Shown: piece by piece, positions 21,101 to 28,597 of the stretch | Numbering within the stretch: the stretch's first letter is position 1 | How the letters are laid out: every line of letters begins with the position of its first letter | Source: Bacteroidota bacterium | GTDB taxonomy: Bacteria > Bacteroidota > Ignavibacteria > Ignavibacteriales > Ignavibacteriaceae | DNA: 53,280 nt | Reading direction: 5' to 3' | Assembly: GCA_022562275.1 (NCBI GenBank) | Contig: JADFPP010000016.1 | Location: forward strand, 1 to 53,280 | The notes under the pieces: model-generated | The model's database searches: none | Seen by the model: only the letters and a program-made list of their open reading frames with translations | Told to the model about the DNA's origin: nothing | Translations under genes and position numbers: made by a program

Positions 21101-21966
21101 CGTGTGTTTCCAAGCCTTGATGCAGTAACACCTTCAGTAGTTTCACTTCTCCAGGCACCATGGATCTGAACTGATCCGCCTATTTTCAAACTAATCTTCG
21201 GAGTGCCAAAAATACTTAATACTCCAACTTTAGGTAGTGGAATTTCAAAATCAGTTAAACTGGTAATTAATTCTCCTAACCCAACAGTTGCACTTTTTAA
21301 ATTATACTTATAGCCTAACTTTTCCCAATTCTTACGTTCACGTAAAGCAAGTTTCATTTTAATATATTCATCAAGTGTCATTCTTAAAAGTAATTTTGTT
21401 TCCCGACCTCCAATCTTTTCGCTAATCTCAACATACTTTCCAGAAGAATCAATTTTAACAGACCGTTGAAAGAAACCAGCGGAAGGAGTGACAAAGAACT
21501 TTGATTGTTTTGATTCTTCAAGCTGAACGTAAGGTTTATCTTCACGTTGATAATGAAAGTATTTTAATCTATTTGTTGAATCAGCAGCCATCCAATCTAT
21601 TTGAAGTGAATCGGTTACAAGTGAAGAATCTGAAATTATTGTAGAATCGTTAACAGAGAAAGTTGAATCGAAAGGTTGTGTAGTTTGTTCTCCCGAATCC
21701 GGAGGAGCGTAATAATCTTCAATTGCTTCCAGGGAAATAATATCCTCTGTTCCTGCTGCAATAGGATCATTCATTTCCTGGTAAGAAAATTCTGTCAGCA
21801 AGCCTGTATTATTTGCCACAAACATCATCTCAAGCCAAATTGATCTGTTAACCTGAGATTTATATGTCGGACTGAATCCCATGTTGATTCCGGTATAGAA
21901 TACAACTACTGCGATTACAGTCAGGCGAAAAATTTTCCGGATAAGATTTACGAATTTATCTTTAAT
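15127..21966 (-). CDS. sprA: T9SS outer-membrane translocon SprA/Sov; N-terminus unclear
   Basis: A giant outer-membrane beta-barrel of at least 2251 residues, slightly under the usual SprA size of about 2400. It is recognised by length and by repeated extracellular-domain patterns such as YIDDFEGAKKTIPVGIGYTG, FIEFWMRIAD, YLYRIPLKD and GEIWVNELRVIG. A strand-rich barrel makes up the second half. SprA forms the type IX export channel, and porX lies directly downstream. The first ATG (21882) gives a protein without a signal peptide. In-frame codons upstream encode a very good one: a basic segment with IRKIF, then RLTVIAVVVFYTGI. No ATG, GTG or TTG is available there; ATT at 21966 is the nearest candidate. 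A base missing from an A-run would instead join the frame to the ATG at 21992. Confidence 0.92.
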   Translation of the reverse strand: MKDKFVNLIRKIFRLTVIAVVVFYTGINMGFSPTYKSQVNRSIWLEMMFVANNTGLLTEFSYQEMNDPIAAGTEDIISLEAIEDYYAPPDSGEQTTQPFDSTFSVNDSTIISDSSLVTDSLQIDWMAADSTNRLKYFHYQREDKPYVQLEESKQSKFFVTPSAGFFQRSVKIDSSGKYVEISEKIGGRETKLLLRMTLDEYIKMKLALRERKNWEKLGYKYNLKSATVGLGELITSLTDFEIPLPKVGVLSIFGTPKISLKIGGSVQIHGAWRSETTEGVTASRLGNTRNEPDFKQQVQINVNGTIGDKLNISADWNTERTFQYENQLKLKYTGYEDEIIQNIEAGNVSMQTSPLIGGAEALFGIKAQFKLGPLKLTTIASQKKGETKEVLVSGGSTSREYSVRAYNYSENHYFIDKVYNDSTLFKQYFFNVPSIVNNDLFVNEIEVWKSINVITSDKSNERSANAYLDLEPISPGGKYPDSLREPIEPILGKIETGRFKLLRQGVDYILHPNTGFISFKTSIQTQDVIAIAFNQGPSDRTFGEFIATAQDTFLVLKLIKPGNLQPQFTDAWQLKLKNIYPTGSRNIKKEGFNFSIKYEVIGQEPTNELQTPNGNVKLLEAFGFDQQGEGGNPNPDNKFDWRPGYTIFPETGEIIFSTLQPFGNNIPPDLDSEDLKYSLIYDTTKTFAKQDKVHDKWLMSGKQTGEVSSVYQLGFNVVENSARVLLNGRELTEGVDYVVDYAIGQLTIRNDAALVPGADLRITYEQNDLFQLASKTLLGARATYDFSRKTHLGFTIMNLNQQTLSDKVRIGEEPLSNTILGTDFKTSADLPFVTKLLDLAFSTREMSTFNFSGEYAYMNPDPNTKKSTVASDEGKSIAYIDDFEGAKKTIPVGIGYTGWKDLSPPDLIPGLPTNLSRQQRMQFKAKSFWYNITPSIVVVDDIFGGRRQVGRSDQQITVLDFIYEPDSIGTYNTDPANVTSSSERWGGMQRLLSSTANNLIEQNVEFIEFWMRIADAPPNAKLYLDMGLISEDVIPNNILNTEDKNFNDVIDEGEDTGLDIFFDAEERLQFPNARDSGDPSGDNFILVQGAGADPSNYYKINGTEGNAVLTDIGRLPDTEDLNRNGNVDLVNSYLRYEIPLDTNASTNPFISGGGFGNVPGWYLYRIPLKDTLLNFQNASLSNVETIRFFLTGISESLHLQIAEFNLVGSQWQKADPEDSVLSISVVSQEENPDYTSPPGVFRERDRTRPDEEIFKNEQSLNLILTDLDAGDSREAIKYLFRPLDVFNYTEMKLFIHGDENSQPGSISYNDPETGEFSAEVFFRFGTDTNNYYEYRQPVAPGWNEISIKFDELTAIKQLARDSLSEVKKIPVPGKLDHFYQLKGNPTLISVKFLTVGIVNLVNGFNPGPLSGEIWVNELRVIGADDSPGWAYSLGTSLKFADIMSVNFNINQKNPYFHKLSARFGSRVESQNWTVSTNINVLKLLPINMPKSNLQVNISHTESLGKPLYIPGTDVRVDEAAEQLQKATSDTTGNINPQTPEGLIAESQTLNVSNTFSAANIKLVLPIEKWYVRDLINALTFGFNYNNSFSRNPTILERKNWVWNASMNYAVTFSSDLNIKPSNFPIIGWFFSLFKDYKDAKINFTPQNLTASISSRRNRNSSTTRPTGNVSTEPIVSRDFTTLRGFNFAWKITEGGLLNLSTNYNVTINSSLAYLLADDNGLDREESEIWSDIFGGALFGKDYKYQQSVNFRIQPRLPSLWNINRYFTISGGYSVNYRWNYDLRQEVLGRSAGFSSKSTAGVILRWKSLTEPLFGKDDNNTRTTNKTSQRNRNLIELEENKKRNGTDSTGADLDSLSGTTDGKPPVLLRFLSLLKLSIKTVFFDWDNFSFNFSNTHSLSKSGLESTGTGFTNFWGFSSNAANGPSRAFMLGFSSDPGPRAKAVNTNLSDIFSDKNSFDFKTSRPLWEGAKIDVTWKVGWGVNKNTTLTRDLNGDLIVSNITSTGNLNRSFLSLPLPFFDTGIKKVNELFDPNAPDPKKNLSDAFINGFESLTWFKNIPALAEVAKYFPRANWRFTWTGLEKFPLFSAIAQRVSLDHSYTSNYTEGWKLSREGKQETQVQKIDYGFTPLIGLNITFGQMMGGNLSGNFKYSIRNSYNLGVTTSNITETFSKDIGFTASYSKSGFSLPLFGIELKNDIEFSLSYTLTQNSIVRFEMTNFTENGIPQDGTTRTTIEPRIRYTISSKVTLSLFYKRSTVEPKGAARIPPTTTNEAGLDVNIVIQ

Positions 21967-22275
21967 ATAATTCCCAACGGGATGTTTCTCATTACTCGAA
22001 TTTTATAAAAGTATAAATCGCTCTATATAACCTCCTTTTATTATTAATTCCGGAAAAAAGTTAGATAATTAAACAATAATTTTCAACAAACATACCAATC
22101 AAATATTTAATTTACAGGTCAAAATTAAATGTTTTACTTACGGAAAGGAAGGTATTTTTTTCGCCGTCGTTCAAATGTACCATTATTTTTTATCTGATAA
22201 TTAGCTGAAAATATTTGTTAATGATAAGCTTAATAGAAATGTACTTAAAAGATGAAGCAGACCGGAATTAATATT
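21967..22275. other. Intergenic region upstream of sprA
   Basis: No gene is supported. The minus strand carries the strong SD at 22031-22039 described separately and an eroded frame in phase with sprA, interrupted by a TAA. The remaining 200 bases are AT-rich and probably hold the sprA promoter, which I could not pinpoint. Confidence 0.45.
22031..22039 (-). promoter_or_regulatory. Strong ribosome binding site without a matching start codon
   Basis: The minus strand reads AAAAGGAGG, the best SD near sprA, but no ATG, GTG or TTG follows at a usable distance. Nearby codons ATA GAG CGA TTT run in the sprA frame until a TAA. The nearest ATG (21992) is 38 bases on and in another frame. This suggests the real sprA start was here and has been altered, or that a sequence error lies between. 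Confidence 0.5.
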
Positions 22276-22797
22276 TTATACTGTAAGCTTTGTAATAATA
22301 TATTCATAGTTGGGATACTCGTTTAATAACATTGTCCTTTTCCCTAATTCAAAATCGTTATAATCAAATCCCGGTGAAACGGTACAGCCAATCAAAGCGA
22401 ACGAAGTTTTATCTAATAATTCTGCTCCAAACCACGAATTATGCTTAATAACTGTTTGAAGTGATTCCCCTTTTTCAATGTTTCTTCCCAATAATATTTT
22501 GTTAAGATTTCCACCTTCCTCAATCACATAAATTACAATGCTTGAGCCATCATAAAAATGCCATTGCTCATCAGATTTTAATCTGTGGAAGTTTGAAACT
22601 TGTTTTCCTTCTAACAAAAAATAGATTGATGTAGTATAATTCCGTGCTGTTTTATATCTTTGGGGAAGATGATCAGCTAAAATTATTTCTTCCGCTCTGA
22701 AAACTTCCCTATAATAACCACCTTCAGGATGAGCTTTAAGCTGAAATTTTTCTATGTACTTACGTGCCTTATTATTCAAAATGTTATGATCCTTCAA
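22276..22797 (-). CDS. DUF985 cupin-superfamily protein
   Basis: A 173-residue soluble protein matching DUF985. It begins with the family signature LKAHPEGGYYREVFRA, then SIYFLLEGKQVSNFHRL and DEQWHFYDGSSIVIYVI. GAELLDKTSFALIGCTVSPGFDYNDFELG is also present in two adjoining pieces. The fold is a double-stranded beta-helix (cupin); the histidines and acidic residues could bind a metal, but the substrate is unknown. It is divergently oriented from the M28 peptidase gene, with 82 bases between their starts. Confidence 0.9.
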   Translation of the reverse strand: MKDHNILNNKARKYIEKFQLKAHPEGGYYREVFRAEEIILADHLPQRYKTARNYTTSIYFLLEGKQVSNFHRLKSDEQWHFYDGSSIVIYVIEEGGNLNKILLGRNIEKGESLQTVIKHNSWFGAELLDKTSFALIGCTVSPGFDYNDFELGKRTMLLNEYPNYEYIITKLTV

Positions 22798-22879
22798 ATT
22801 TTATAACCAATGCAAATTTAGTAATTTTATTATTAGTATAAATAAAAAGTGGTAACAACAACGAACGGAGAAATATACT

Positions 22880-24292
22880 TTGAAAAAAAAATCCTTAAGA
22901 ATTTACCCATTGTTGGTTTTAACTATTACGATTCTTTCCATAGTGCCCGCCAAATCTTTGGTAAAAGAAGATTCAGTGCAATCAAACAAGTATAGAGAGG
23001 TAGCAAATCAAATTGTAACTTCGGCTTTAAAAGAAAGGAAAGGATATGAAGCTTTAAGAAATTTTTGCATAATAGGCCCAAGATTAAGTGGCTCCAGAAA
23101 CTCGTTGATTGCCATCAATTGGGCTAAGAACAAAATGATTGAATCGGGATTAGATACTGTATGGCTGCAGCCCGTGAAAGTACCTCATTGGGAACGAGGG
23201 AATGTTGAAAAAGCGATCATAATGAATTCAATAAAATTTAACGGAAAAGAATTGAATATCCTTGCCCTCGGCGGAAGCATCGGTACTCCAACTGAAGGAA
23301 TTTTTGCAAATGTAATTGAAGTTAGATCTTTTGAAGAATTAGAAAAAAGAAAAGATGAAGCAAAGAATAAGATTATCTTTTTTAGCCGCCCAATAGATCA
23401 ATCAAATCGTAATACTTTTGAGGCTTACAGCAATGCTGCAGATCAAAGAGTTTTTGGAGCAATAGAAGGGGCAAAGTATGGGGCAGTAGGTGTGATCGTT
23501 AGATCGTTAACTACAAAATACGATAACGTACCGCACACCGGAGTTATGCATTATGTAGATAGCCTGCCAAAGATTCCGGCTGCCGCTGTGGGTTATCTCG
23601 ATGCCGATTTTTTAAGTAATGCAATTAAAGAGGATACAAATTTAAAACTTAAGCTGAATTTAGATTGCCAAACTTTACCCGATGCTCAATCTTACAATGT
23701 TATTGGAGAAATTAGAGGGAGTGAATATCCGGATGAAGTAATTGTGGTGAGTGGACACCTGGATAGCTGGGATGTTGGCGATGGTGCACATGATGATGGT
23801 GCAGGATGTATGCAAGCAATTGAAGTATTAGATCTCTTTAATCGATTGGATATCAAACCGAAACGAACAATAAGAGCAGTATTATTTATCAATGAGGAGA
23901 ACGGTTCGAAGGGTGCAAAAGAGTACGGTGTTTTTGCCGATACATCCAAACAAAATCATATCGCAGCAATTGAATCCGATAGAGGGGCTTATACTCCAGT
24001 TGGTTTCTATGTTGATACAGATTCACTTGAATTAATTCAAAAGATTGAATCGTGGCTGCCATATTTAAAGTATGCAGGAATTAATTGGATACGCAAAGGC
24101 GGCAGCGGTGCTGATATATCTAAAATAAAAAATGCAAAACTCTTAATCGGTTATGTTCCGGATAATCAAAGATATTTTGATATTCATCATTCACCCAGCG
24201 ATGTGTTCGAAGAAATTCATCCACGTGAATTTGAACTTGGTTCAGCTGCTATGGCAATACTTGTTTATTTGTTGAGTGAAGAAGGATTGTAA
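22880..24292 (+). CDS. Exported M28 family zinc peptidase (carboxypeptidase Q-like)
   Basis: A 470-residue secreted metallopeptidase. A signal peptide occupies residues 1-26. The middle contains a PA-type insert (roughly 130-260), then the M28 catalytic core. The metal ligands and catalytic acids are in SGHLDSWDVGDGAHDDGAG (His293, Asp305 or Asp306), NEENGS (Glu339/Glu340) and ESDRGAYTP (Asp367). A final histidine lies in DIHHSPSDVFEEI. Family relatives remove amino acids from peptides or dipeptides outside the cytoplasm. There is no T9SS sorting domain. The gene stands alone. Confidence 0.9.
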   Translation: MKKKSLRIYPLLVLTITILSIVPAKSLVKEDSVQSNKYREVANQIVTSALKERKGYEALRNFCIIGPRLSGSRNSLIAINWAKNKMIESGLDTVWLQPVKVPHWERGNVEKAIIMNSIKFNGKELNILALGGSIGTPTEGIFANVIEVRSFEELEKRKDEAKNKIIFFSRPIDQSNRNTFEAYSNAADQRVFGAIEGAKYGAVGVIVRSLTTKYDNVPHTGVMHYVDSLPKIPAAAVGYLDADFLSNAIKEDTNLKLKLNLDCQTLPDAQSYNVIGEIRGSEYPDEVIVVSGHLDSWDVGDGAHDDGAGCMQAIEVLDLFNRLDIKPKRTIRAVLFINEENGSKGAKEYGVFADTSKQNHIAAIESDRGAYTPVGFYVDTDSLELIQKIESWLPYLKYAGINWIRKGGSGADISKIKNAKLLIGYVPDNQRYFDIHHSPSDVFEEIHPREFELGSAAMAILVYLLSEEGL

Positions 24293-24478
24293 CCTTGAAG
24301 TTTGTCATTGGCATTCGATGTATGCGTAACAAAAATGATTCTGAAGAGTTTTAATTGTTTTATTATTGAATTGTTAAATGATATCAAAACTAAGAATCTC
24401 GTTTATTTCCATTTCCTAATAGTGATCAATAATTTAATGACCATTGACTATTTCAGTTTCAAAAATGTCCAATGACTT

Positions 24479-24892
24479 TTACACCCGTTGTATTTTTAAT
24501 CCGGCTTTTTTAGCTGCAGCTAACTGTCTTTGATCTGCAGATACAAACAGATCGACATCAGCAATAATAGCACAACCGATATGAAAAGAATCCATTGCAC
24601 GAAGTGTATATCTTTCAAGCAAATCAATGGATAACTGAATTACCCGTGATGATATATTATAAAGATCGGCAGTTTCAAGGTCTTTAATTAGTGCACTCTT
24701 TATTTTTTTATACTGATTTGTATTCAGGATTTTTTCCCGTCTTAAACGATTTAATGCAGATATAATTTCCGATAAACAAATAATACTCACAGTGAGTGTA
24801 TCGGTTTTCCGGCAAATTTCTTCCACCTTATCGCTGCCTTTTTCATCAATATAACGTTTAGCCAGTGCAGATGAATCAAAGAAGACTTTCAT
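24479..24892 (-). CDS. VapC-like PIN-domain toxin
   Basis: A 137-residue PIN-domain protein. The N-terminal strand KVFFDSSALAKRYIDEKGSD carries the first catalytic acid, LSEIISALNRL the second, and the C-terminal MDSFHIGCAIIADVDLFVSADQ the remaining acidic residues. Free-standing PIN proteins of this size with an upstream partner act as RNases in toxin-antitoxin pairs. The gene follows the Phd/YefM-like antitoxin by eight bases. The RNA target is not known. Confidence 0.9.
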   Translation of the reverse strand: MKVFFDSSALAKRYIDEKGSDKVEEICRKTDTLTVSIICLSEIISALNRLRREKILNTNQYKKIKSALIKDLETADLYNISSRVIQLSIDLLERYTLRAMDSFHIGCAIIADVDLFVSADQRQLAAAKKAGLKIQRV

Positions 24893-24900
24893 TCGGCAAA

Positions 24901-25122
24901 TTATTCCCGTTCTTCAATAATAATTTTGCTCAGCTCAGCTCCCTTAATAGATAACCGTAAAGCCGGGTTTTTCAATGTGTTATCTGTCCCATCATCTGCT
25001 GCGGGTTTTATTTCAGCAATTATTTTTCCGTGTCTTTTTATTTTTATTATCTCACCTTGCTCCACAGCATCAAAGTAGTACCTGGCATTGTTACGTAATT
25101 GTGTAAATGTTGCTATTTGCAT
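24901..25122 (-). CDS. Phd/YefM-like antitoxin
   Basis: A 73-residue antitoxin using the ATG at 25122. The ten residues before it in the longer frame (ATG 25152) do not look like the family. The DNA-binding half begins MQIATFTQLRNNARYYFDAV, close to the Phd/YefM pattern of an N-terminal strand followed by an arginine-rich helix, and continues EQGEIIKIKRHGKIIAEIKP. The C-terminal part should wrap the PIN toxin encoded eight bases downstream. Proteins of this kind usually repress their own promoter. Confidence 0.85.
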   Translation of the reverse strand: MQIATFTQLRNNARYYFDAVEQGEIIKIKRHGKIIAEIKPAADDGTDNTLKNPALRLSIKGAELSKIIIEERE

Positions 25123-25152
25123 TTTAGTACTCTCTTTAATTAATATGTACAC

Positions 25153-25481
25153 TAATGTACATTTTTAATGTCAGATAATCAAATCTGTCGGTTGGTATAA
25201 TTAATCCTTGGTTCTTAAATCAATTTTTAAGTTATCTAACTCAAGTTGACCGTTTAAAAACTGATTTATGAAAAACCGTTTGCCGAAGGCATCCCTTCGG
25301 GAGAAACGGTTAAAAAAATAAGGTTTTGTGTATTAACCCACGACTTAAGTCGTGGGTTAATGCGAAAAAATCAAGTATAATAACCGTTTTAACAGTTTTC
25401 TATAGCAACCTGTCAACTTGAGTTATCTAACATTCAAAAAAATGCATCAAATACATCGAATGACAAACGCCTCTTGATATT
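25153..25481. other. Intergenic region holding a MITE-like element
   Basis: Between the antitoxin and hpnE there is no gene. Nearly two thirds of the space is the 201-base element at 25231-25431, with terminal inverted repeats and two internal hairpins. The rest is AT-rich and unremarkable. Confidence 0.6.
25231..25431. repeat. MITE-like element with 20-bp terminal inverted repeats and two hairpins
   Basis: GTTATCTAACTCAAGTTGAC at 25231-25250 and GTCAACTTGAGTTATCTAAC at 25412-25431 are inverted repeats matching at 17 of 20 positions. Inside are two hairpins: AACCGTTTGCCGAAGGC pairing toward GGGAGAAACGGTT (about 25270-25305), and ACCCACGACTTAAGTCGTGGGT (about 25336-25357). A diverged copy of the double-hairpin core, in opposite orientation, is at 32990-33090. 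There is no coding capacity. Confidence 0.65.
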
Positions 25482-26771
25482 TCACATTTGAGAATCAACC
25501 AATACTAATTCCGCTGCAATTCTCCCGCTTTTTACTGCGCTTTCAATTGTGGAGGGCAGCCCGGTATCTGTCCAATCCCCTGCAAGAAACAGATTGCTTA
25601 TTTTTGTCTTAGAAGATGGTCTGGAATAATATATTTTATTTGAAGGAATAAATGTTGCCCGTTTTTCTTTCAACACCTTGTAATTAAGAATATCTGATTC
25701 CTTAATCTCTGTGTATTTAATCAATTCATCAACACACATTTTATAAACTTCTTCGGAAGATTTATCATTTAAATAATCCGCATCGCTTATAACTAAATTA
25801 ATACTGTTATTTTTATTAAATATCCAATGAACCGGTGAACTGATCAACCCGTAGAAATCATCCTTCAATGGATTTGTTTTTAACCATACATGAACATTTA
25901 AAATTGTGGAGTATTCAAATTCAATTTTTTCATCATTAAATAAATCGGGATAAATAGCAGCAAGTGTATTATAAGGTATTGCCGATAGTACATAATCAAA
26001 ATTCCTGTAACTTACTTCCGTTGTTTTAACTTCTGCGAGCCTGTCATCTGATATCACTAATTTTTTAACCGGCGAAGATAAGTTAATGTGACCTCCATTC
26101 GCTTCAATAAAATTTTTAGCATTTTCAACATACGATTCACTCAGACCGTATTTTGGTAAAATAATTGTGGAAGCAAAGTTCCCGTTAAAAAAAATTTTAA
26201 TGAGTATCTCCCTGAACATCAGGGCAGAAGCTTTATCAATATTGGTATTCAATGCACCAACAGTAATTACCTCCCACAAAGCACTAATCGTATCTTCACT
26301 TTGATTGGATTGTATAAGCAAATCCCTTACACTTTTGGTTATTAGCTTTTGATGAGAAAGGAACGGAAGTTTAAGAATAAATTTAATTATGGATAATCTC
26401 TCCCTGCGGGAGATTGCATTAAATTTTAGAAGTGCTAATAATAAATTGAAAGGATAAAGTGAAGAGATTGATTCCAAACTAATAAGTTCATTACCAGGTT
26501 TTAGGAAATTGATCTTCAATCTTTTCTGGTAAATAAAATTTTTATCAGCACCGATTAGTTTAAGAAAATTAATCGTATCAGAATAACAGCCCATTAAAAT
26601 GTGCTGCCCGTTATCTACAATATCATTTGATTTCTTATCGGTGAATGAATAAGCTCTTCCACCAAGTTTAGGTGAAGATTCAAGTAAAGTTACTTTAATT
26701 TTTTGTTTTGTTAGAAATGCTGCTGAAGCCAGACCTGCTATTCCTCCCCCGATTACGATACAATGCTTCAT
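25482..26771 (-). CDS. hpnE: Hydroxysqualene dehydroxylase HpnE
   Basis: A 429-residue FAD-dependent amine oxidase/desaturase-type enzyme. The dinucleotide-binding motif CIVIGGGIAGLASAAFL starts at residue 4. The substrate-binding half includes NGQHILMGCY. The C-terminal flavin site is LFLAGDWTDTGLPSTIESAV. HpnE reduces hydroxysqualene to squalene. Its start overlaps the hpnD stop by four bases, completing an hpnC-hpnD-hpnE operon in pathway-consistent order. By sequence alone it could be a phytoene desaturase relative, but the HpnC/HpnD neighbours make HpnE much more likely. Confidence 0.9.
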   Translation of the reverse strand: MKHCIVIGGGIAGLASAAFLTKQKIKVTLLESSPKLGGRAYSFTDKKSNDIVDNGQHILMGCYSDTINFLKLIGADKNFIYQKRLKINFLKPGNELISLESISSLYPFNLLLALLKFNAISRRERLSIIKFILKLPFLSHQKLITKSVRDLLIQSNQSEDTISALWEVITVGALNTNIDKASALMFREILIKIFFNGNFASTIILPKYGLSESYVENAKNFIEANGGHINLSSPVKKLVISDDRLAEVKTTEVSYRNFDYVLSAIPYNTLAAIYPDLFNDEKIEFEYSTILNVHVWLKTNPLKDDFYGLISSPVHWIFNKNNSINLVISDADYLNDKSSEEVYKMCVDELIKYTEIKESDILNYKVLKEKRATFIPSNKIYYSRPSSKTKISNLFLAGDWTDTGLPSTIESAVKSGRIAAELVLVDSQM

Positions 26772-27610
26772 CTATAAACTAAAGTATACTTTGCCCAAAC
26801 TCCAAACGATATCCAAATCTTTTCGATAGTAGTTGCTTTAACATTATTGTTATAAACATCATAATCGGCATCAACTATCTTATCCAGTATACGGGTGTAT
26901 ATATGCTGCATGGCACGTGCTGCAAACATCTTTCCTTTATCATCAAGATTAAGGCAGTCGGTTGCTTTATTAAAATAATACTTTGTACGATTCACTTCAT
27001 ATTGCATCATAAGCTTAAAGTTTTCATTATAGGTAAGATTTATGAGATCTGTTTCAGAATAATGGAACCTTTTAAGATCTTCCTTTGGCAGATATATACG
27101 CCCTGCCGCAGCATCCTTCTTGATATCGCGAAGAATATTTGTCAGCTGAAGTGCAATACCCAAATTAACAGCAAAGTCTCGTGTAGATTCATGTTTATAA
27201 CCAAAAATTTCAATGCACATTAAACCAACAGTAGAAGCAACACGGTAACAATAAAGTTGAAGATCATCGAATGTTAGGTAGCGATTCTTTTGCAGATCCA
27301 TTTCCATCCCCTTCAGCAATTCGAAAAACGGCTGAACAGGGATATTGAATTTTTTAATTGTTGAAGATAGTTTATTTAGGAGAGGATAATATGAACTGCC
27401 CGCCAGAGCTTTTTCAAGTTCAATTCTCCACCTGCGTAGATTTTCATACTTTATTTCTTGGGAATCATTACTTTCATCTACAATATCATCTGTTCGGCGG
27501 CAAAAAGCATAAACAGTATTCATAGCATTTCTTTTTTCCGAATTTAACAGGTTAAATGCATAATAAAAACTACTGTTGCTGCCCCTTGATATTTGTTTTG
27601 CCTGATCCAT
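26768..27610 (-). CDS. hpnD: Presqualene diphosphate synthase HpnD
   Basis: A 280-residue trans-prenyltransferase that joins two farnesyl diphosphates to presqualene diphosphate. Both metal-binding aspartate motifs are present: RRTDDIVDE near residue 40 and NILRDIKKDAAAGRIYLP near residue 160. The opening SRGSNSSFYYAFNLL is typical. It overlaps both neighbours by one to four bases (hpnC upstream, hpnE downstream). Phytoene synthase is the alternative reading, rejected because of the operon. Confidence 0.92.
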   Translation of the reverse strand: MDQAKQISRGSNSSFYYAFNLLNSEKRNAMNTVYAFCRRTDDIVDESNDSQEIKYENLRRWRIELEKALAGSSYYPLLNKLSSTIKKFNIPVQPFFELLKGMEMDLQKNRYLTFDDLQLYCYRVASTVGLMCIEIFGYKHESTRDFAVNLGIALQLTNILRDIKKDAAAGRIYLPKEDLKRFHYSETDLINLTYNENFKLMMQYEVNRTKYYFNKATDCLNLDDKGKMFAARAMQHIYTRILDKIVDADYDVYNNNVKATTIEKIWISFGVWAKYTLVYR

Positions 27611-28479
27611 TAAATATTAAATAAAGATTTTCTCAATAATCCTGCCATCTTGATTTTACTTAATTCCGGACGACAAGTAAATACATTATAATCATTCTTT
27701 CTTATTTGTTCAAGAATTTCCTCCCCTCCTTTTACCGTCCAGATAATTTCATATTTTAATCTTCCTCTTAATAACGGTAACAATTTCTTACCTTCGTCAA
27801 ATAATTTCTGTATCCTATCAGTATTATACTTTATTAGCAGCTTTAAATTATCATAAATATCTTTTTGTTCAAACAATTTTTCGGTCACACAAAATTTTCG
27901 CATTTCATCTTCCGGCAGATAAATCCTCCCATTATTGTAATCAATTACAATATCCTGTAAAAAATTTGTTAATTGTAATGCTGTGCAAATTTTATCCGAA
28001 TATTCAAAAGCTTTCTCGTCCCTGATATCAAATAATTCCAGTATCAATCTACCAACAGGGTTTGCAGAATGCCGGCAATAATCAGACACTTCATTAAAAT
28101 TATCATATCGTTTTTTTACAACATCCTGCTTAAATGCTTTAATAAGATCAAAGAAATACTGTTGTGATAATTTTTTTTCGCTGATTGTATTTGCAAGTGC
28201 TAATTCATATTCATTTTTTGCATTTCCGTTCAATAAATTTTTCAGATTCAATTCAAAATCATCCAGATTATTCAATCGTACCTCTGCTCTTTCAATTCCC
28301 TCATCAGCCAAGTCATCTGCAGTTCTGGCAAACCAATAAATAATTGCAACATGTTTTCTTATTTTTTTTGGAATGAGCAAAGAAACAACCGGAAAGTTTT
28401 CGTAGTGAGTTTTAGCAAATATTAAAGCAGATTTATAACCTTTCTCAATATTAAATGAATTATTTTTTTTTGCTGACAA
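27610..28479 (-). CDS. hpnC: Squalene synthase-like HpnC (hydroxysqualene synthase)
   Basis: A 289-residue member of the squalene/phytoene synthase family. The aspartate motifs are RTADDLADE (about residue 53) and FLQDIVIDYNNGRIYLPEDE (about residue 165). The early HYENFPVVSLLIPKKIRKH segment is characteristic of HpnC. HpnC converts presqualene diphosphate to hydroxysqualene, between HpnD and HpnE. It is the first gene of the operon. No squalene-hopene cyclase is in the window, so the end product is unknown. Confidence 0.92.
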   Translation of the reverse strand: MSAKKNNSFNIEKGYKSALIFAKTHYENFPVVSLLIPKKIRKHVAIIYWFARTADDLADEGIERAEVRLNNLDDFELNLKNLLNGNAKNEYELALANTISEKKLSQQYFFDLIKAFKQDVVKKRYDNFNEVSDYCRHSANPVGRLILELFDIRDEKAFEYSDKICTALQLTNFLQDIVIDYNNGRIYLPEDEMRKFCVTEKLFEQKDIYDNLKLLIKYNTDRIQKLFDEGKKLLPLLRGRLKYEIIWTVKGGEEILEQIRKNDYNVFTCRPELSKIKMAGLLRKSLFNI

Positions 28480-28597
28480 TCTGAAAACCTAAATTATCTA
28501 CTTATAAGTTTATAACTAAAATTACGAATTCTATTTATAATATTTTTTTGTTATCTTCAAAAGAACATATCCTGTCCAAAAAAATAAAGAGAAAAGA

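Noticed and set aside
26768-28479. Carotenoid (phytoene) synthesis genes
   Set aside because: The two synthase-like genes with an adjoining oxidase match the hpnC-hpnD-hpnE squalene operon in order and motifs; no other carotenoid gene is nearby.
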